This document shows positions 10,351-13,017 of a stretch of DNA of 13,017 nt, in pieces. Position numbers and translations under genes: made by a program. Numbering within the stretch: position 1 is the stretch's first letter; every line of letters starts with the position of its first letter. Location of the stretch: contig JBGOZE010000033.1 of assembly GCA_041479965.1 (NCBI GenBank), forward strand, positions 1 to 13,017. Direction: 5' to 3'. The DNA comes from SM23-78 sp041479965. Its GTDB lineage: Archaea; Nanobdellota; Nanobdellia; Woesearchaeales; SM23-78. The notes below the pieces were generated by a model that made no database searches, was not told where the DNA came from, and saw nothing but the letters and a program-made list of their open reading frames with translations.

Positions 10351-13017
10351 TCATTCTTTAGGTTGCCACACTGCGATGTGCAGCCTTACTGTCTTGTTGT
10401 TGAGCTTGATGACTCTCACGTAATCATACAGGTTCTCTACTTCGCCAGTCACTGTAGGCTTGAAGGCTTGGTATGTTCTTATAACTCCTCCTGGAAAGCC
10501 TTCGCAGCACTTGTATTCTCTTATCATCCCAACATCGTCAACGCCAGTATATGTCTCTCTCACTATGAAATCCTTGGGCCTGTTATAGCATAGTGGGCTT
10601 ATGAAAGTGCATATCTCTCCTCCGCCAAAGTAGACTCCTCCACAGGTCGGGTTGCAGTTGCCGTAGAAGTCAGTGCAGTCTGCGTGGCAGCTTCCGTTCC
10701 TGAGAGTAAAGTTCTGATGAGTTTCTGAGAGAGGGCTTATAGTTGCGACAGTAACATTGTCATCATAGCCTTCTTTCCTTGCGATGAAAGGATATCTTCC
10801 TATTATGGCAGTCTCAATAATGTATTTTCCTGAGGTATCCGTTTGCGTCTGAACCTCGTACTGAGCACCAATGGCTGGCGGGCTGCCTTTCACTATGGCT
10901 TCTACAACTGGCAATCCTCTCTGGTCGCGTACATATCCTGTGATGTTGCCTGTGCAGTTGGTGTCTGCTCCGTCTATCAATCCATCACAATCATTGTCTT
11001 TTCCATCCAGGCAGAGGGTGAAAGTCTCCTCTTGGCCGCTCTGACATATCTTCTCGAATTGGTCAATGCAGTGAGTTGATTCATTGCAGCAAGCATGATA
11101 GGTGACTCCTGCTGCTGTTATGTTCTTGTAGTATTCTCCAGGGTCGTTGCCGCAGCAGTATTCTAATGTATTTCCATTATATTGTTCCCACGCACCAGGT
11201 TCAATATGAACTCCACAACTAGAGCCGAAGTAGTTCGTCGCAAAGGTAGTGTTGTCCCACATCATTATTCTTCCGCTAGGATGAATTCCTTGGCAGAAGT
11301 CAGCGCACCCAGGATCATTAGCGTCAATTAATGCGTCGGCATCCTGGTTATTTCCGTCTGTGCAGCACCTATTGACGCTAGCAGCATTGATGCCTGCTCC
11401 TTCTACGCAGTTTGTTCCGTCGCATCCATCTATAAAAGTGTCAACGTCATTATCCAAATTATCATTGCATGTGATTTCAGGAATCTCCATTTGCACGCAG
11501 TTGCCAGTTGCATCAATGCGATCTGACGCATTATTGCAGCACCTGGTGTATCCGCTCATTGTGATGCTGTATTCTTTTGAGTCATCTCCGCAGCAAGAAG
11601 TAGCTGTCCCTGTGCTGTATTCCCCGAAAGGAGATATTTCTCCACCTTGTATCCAGTTAAGTCCGCATGAGGAGCATGCACTGGAGCTTGAGTCAGCATC
11701 AATCCACCAGTTGTTGCCATTAGCGCACACTGCGCAATTATCATTTCCTCCAGGATTGAAGTTCATTCCCGCAGCATTACTGGCTCGGCAAGCCCTTGTT
11801 GAGTCCACGCAATCAGTTATAGCAAGGCAGCAGTTATCTATGCTGGGATTGTCAGCCCAGGCTATGTCTGGTTGGAGGCCGTTCATGAAATTATAGAAAG
11901 TTCCTGGTGCGCAGCCTGTGTCGCACTGGCAGGTGGCGTTGCAGATGAATGCTCCTCCGCAGTCAGCACTTATCGTGCAAGCTGCTCCGCAAGTGCCTGC
12001 TGTGCATTGGTAGGTGAATGCGTCATAGTTGCATCCGCATGCTGCGTTGCAGTCTCCTGTGAGGTCTCTTGTTCCGTTTCTTTTTCCTCCTGGCTCGCAT
12101 TGTGTGTTGGTCTGGGGGCAGTTAGGGCTGTTTGGGTTGTTGAGTGGTTCGCATTGCTCTGTGCAGGTAGCCATGCTGCAGCTGTATGTTATAATTGCTG
12201 CCGCAGGTATGCACCTGTCAGCTCCTCCGCTGTATTTAGGGCTTATGGCTTGGCATTGAGTCACCCATTGGCAGGTTACTGCTGGGCAGGTTGGTTGGGT
12301 AGTGTAATCAGGGCAGTTGCTTGAGCTTACAGTTATCACCTGGGTAGCGTCAGGGCCTGTTTGGTATGACTTATCTGGCTCTATTCCTACGCCGTCGTAT
12401 ACTCCGCAAGCAGCTCTTTTTGTTCCTACATTTCCTACGTCGCAGTTTGTGAATTTGTATTGGGTGTTTCCCATTATCCATCCGCTTCCAGGGTTGTTCC
12501 AGGGGCACAGGGTGTCACCAATGTCATATCCATTATTATCATGGTCAATATAAGCATAGATACTATTAACCTGCTGGTTGCCTGCGTTCACAGTGCAGGT
12601 TATGTTAATTCCTGTGTTGTTCTGTGGGGTTGTGCTGGTGACGCTGATTGCAGTCACGCCTACAGCGCAGTTGTTGTCTCCGTGAGTGCAAGTGCTGGAA
12701 TCATAGTTACAGTAATTATCACAATCCTCATCGCCGGTACCTAAGTTGCAGTTTTCTGTTCCTGGTTGTAATCCTCCTGTTGAGTTCATGCAGTAGTTGA
12801 TGTTGGGGGCGCAGGCATAGTATGGTCCGTTGGACTTGTAATAGCCGCACCCTGCCACGCTCAGAGGAGCTCCAGAGAGCTGGGTGTTGAGGCCGTTATT
12901 AGCGCAAGCAGCGTTTTTTCCAAGAGCAATAGTATTGATGGTGTGAGAGTTGCCGTCACAGATTTTCTGGAGAACATCCTGTTCATGAGCGTAATTGAAT
13001 AACCGGTTGCCTACATC
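10351..13017 (-). CDS. Very large secreted cysteine-rich surface protein, C-terminal 888 residues (cut by window edge)
   Basis: The frame is open to the right edge, so the start (and any signal peptide) is missing; the GTG at 12858 is not a convincing start. Most of the visible sequence is Cys/Asn/Gly/Thr-rich with many CC and CxxxC pairs, implying extensive extracellular disulfides. Two related modules, CCGDDSKEY...CCNNASD and CCGNDPGEY...CCNESTH, lie near 11500-11600 and 11070-11165. Three MopE-like acidic motifs (CNDNLDNDVDTFIDGCDG, CTDGNNQDADALIDANDPGC, CLDGKDNDCDGLIDGADTNC) lie near 11420-11475, 11300-11365 and 10960-11015 and could bind Ca2+. A carboxypeptidase-regulatory-like beta-sandwich (ITGYVRDQRGLPVVEAIVKG ... 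GKYIIETAIIGRYPF) spans about 10705-10950. A final Cys domain ends in LHIAVWQPKE with no TM anchor. It is likely surface-exposed; the role is unknown. Confidence 0.85.
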   Translation of the reverse strand, partial: DVGNRLFNYAHEQDVLQKICDGNSHTINTIALGKNAACANNGLNTQLSGAPLSVAGCGYYKSNGPYYACAPNINYCMNSTGGLQPGTENCNLGTGDEDCDNYCNYDSSTCTHGDNNCAVGVTAISVTSTTPQNNTGINITCTVNAGNQQVNSIYAYIDHDNNGYDIGDTLCPWNNPGSGWIMGNTQYKFTNCDVGNVGTKRAACGVYDGVGIEPDKSYQTGPDATQVITVSSSNCPDYTTQPTCPAVTCQWVTQCQAISPKYSGGADRCIPAAAIITYSCSMATCTEQCEPLNNPNSPNCPQTNTQCEPGGKRNGTRDLTGDCNAACGCNYDAFTYQCTAGTCGAACTISADCGGAFICNATCQCDTGCAPGTFYNFMNGLQPDIAWADNPSIDNCCLAITDCVDSTRACRASNAAGMNFNPGGNDNCAVCANGNNWWIDADSSSSACSSCGLNWIQGGEISPFGEYSTGTATSCCGDDSKEYSITMSGYTRCCNNASDRIDATGNCVQMEIPEITCNDNLDNDVDTFIDGCDGTNCVEGAGINAASVNRCCTDGNNQDADALIDANDPGCADFCQGIHPSGRIMMWDNTTFATNYFGSSCGVHIEPGAWEQYNGNTLEYCCGNDPGEYYKNITAAGVTYHACCNESTHCIDQFEKICQSGQEETFTLCLDGKDNDCDGLIDGADTNCTGNITGYVRDQRGLPVVEAIVKGSPPAIGAQYEVQTQTDTSGKYIIETAIIGRYPFIARKEGYDDNVTVATISPLSETHQNFTLRNGSCHADCTDFYGNCNPTCGGVYFGGGEICTFISPLCYNRPKDFIVRETYTGVDDVGMIREYKCCEGFPGGVIRTYQAFKPTVTGEVENLYDYVRVIKLNNKTVRLHIAVWQPKE

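Noticed and set aside
11872..12324. Long plus-strand frames opposite the giant cysteine-rich gene (for example 150 codons at 11872)
   Set aside because: Antisense shadows: Cys/Ala/Val-rich translation arises from the repetitive Cys/Asn/Gly codons of the minus-strand gene.
12856..12858. GTG as the true start of the giant cysteine-rich protein
   Set aside because: The frame continues open for 53 more codons to the window edge with the same Cys/Asn-rich character, and the region after the GTG lacks a signal peptide.

Overview
The window looks archaeal, most likely from a small-genome DPANN-type lineage (Woesearchaeota/Pacearchaeota-like). This is inferred from gene content and signals, not from a marker gene. 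Supporting signs are: TATA-box promoters placed for leaderless or short-leader mRNAs; GGTG/GGTGAT ribosome sites; a tRNA-Thr with an intron at the canonical archaeal 37/38 position, U73 and no encoded CCA; a protein matching what I recall of archaeal DUF5752; and large secreted cysteine-rich proteins of a style common in DPANN genomes. There is no rRNA, CRISPR array, transposase or integrase.

Layout. Positions 1-2964 (minus strand) hold a four-gene operon, read right to left: winged-helix regulator, MacB/LolD-type ABC ATPase, membrane-anchored COG1361/CARDB-like extracellular protein, and a FtsX/MacB-type permease cut by the window edge. A divergent promoter region (2965-3106) also serves a small plus-strand DUF5752-like gene (3107-3394). 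It converges with a minus-strand pair: a two-TM potassium channel (3808-4722) and a small cysteine-rich membrane protein (3413-3781). Next is a P2A-type calcium/manganese-like P-type ATPase (4798-7416, minus), whose residues fit one retained ion site. The middle therefore has an ion-transport character.

Positions 7417-9769 form an island unlike its surroundings. A secreted disulfide-rich repeat protein (7854-9509, plus) sits between two intergenic regions that share a diverged 34-bp direct repeat, differing only by transitions. The left intergenic region (437 bp) also holds AAGCC-started small hairpins, a TATA box preceded by tandem octamers, two mutually exclusive hairpins, a possible short-RNA terminator, and a dyad over the TATA box nearest the gene. 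The gene itself carries a recent in-frame tandem duplication and is rich in TTA leucine codons.

Positions 9770-13017 (minus) hold the intron-containing tRNA-Thr, a DUF212 PAP2-like membrane protein, and the C-terminal 888 residues of a very large cysteine-rich surface protein with MopE-like Asp/Asn-rich motifs and a carboxypeptidase-regulatory-like domain.

The overall theme is the cell envelope: ion transporters, an envelope ABC system under a local regulator, and at least two large disulfide-rich exported proteins. Nothing here is decisive proof of a new system. The best candidates are the repeat-flanked cysteine-rich island with its structured upstream region and the regulator/ABC/CARDB-like envelope cassette.
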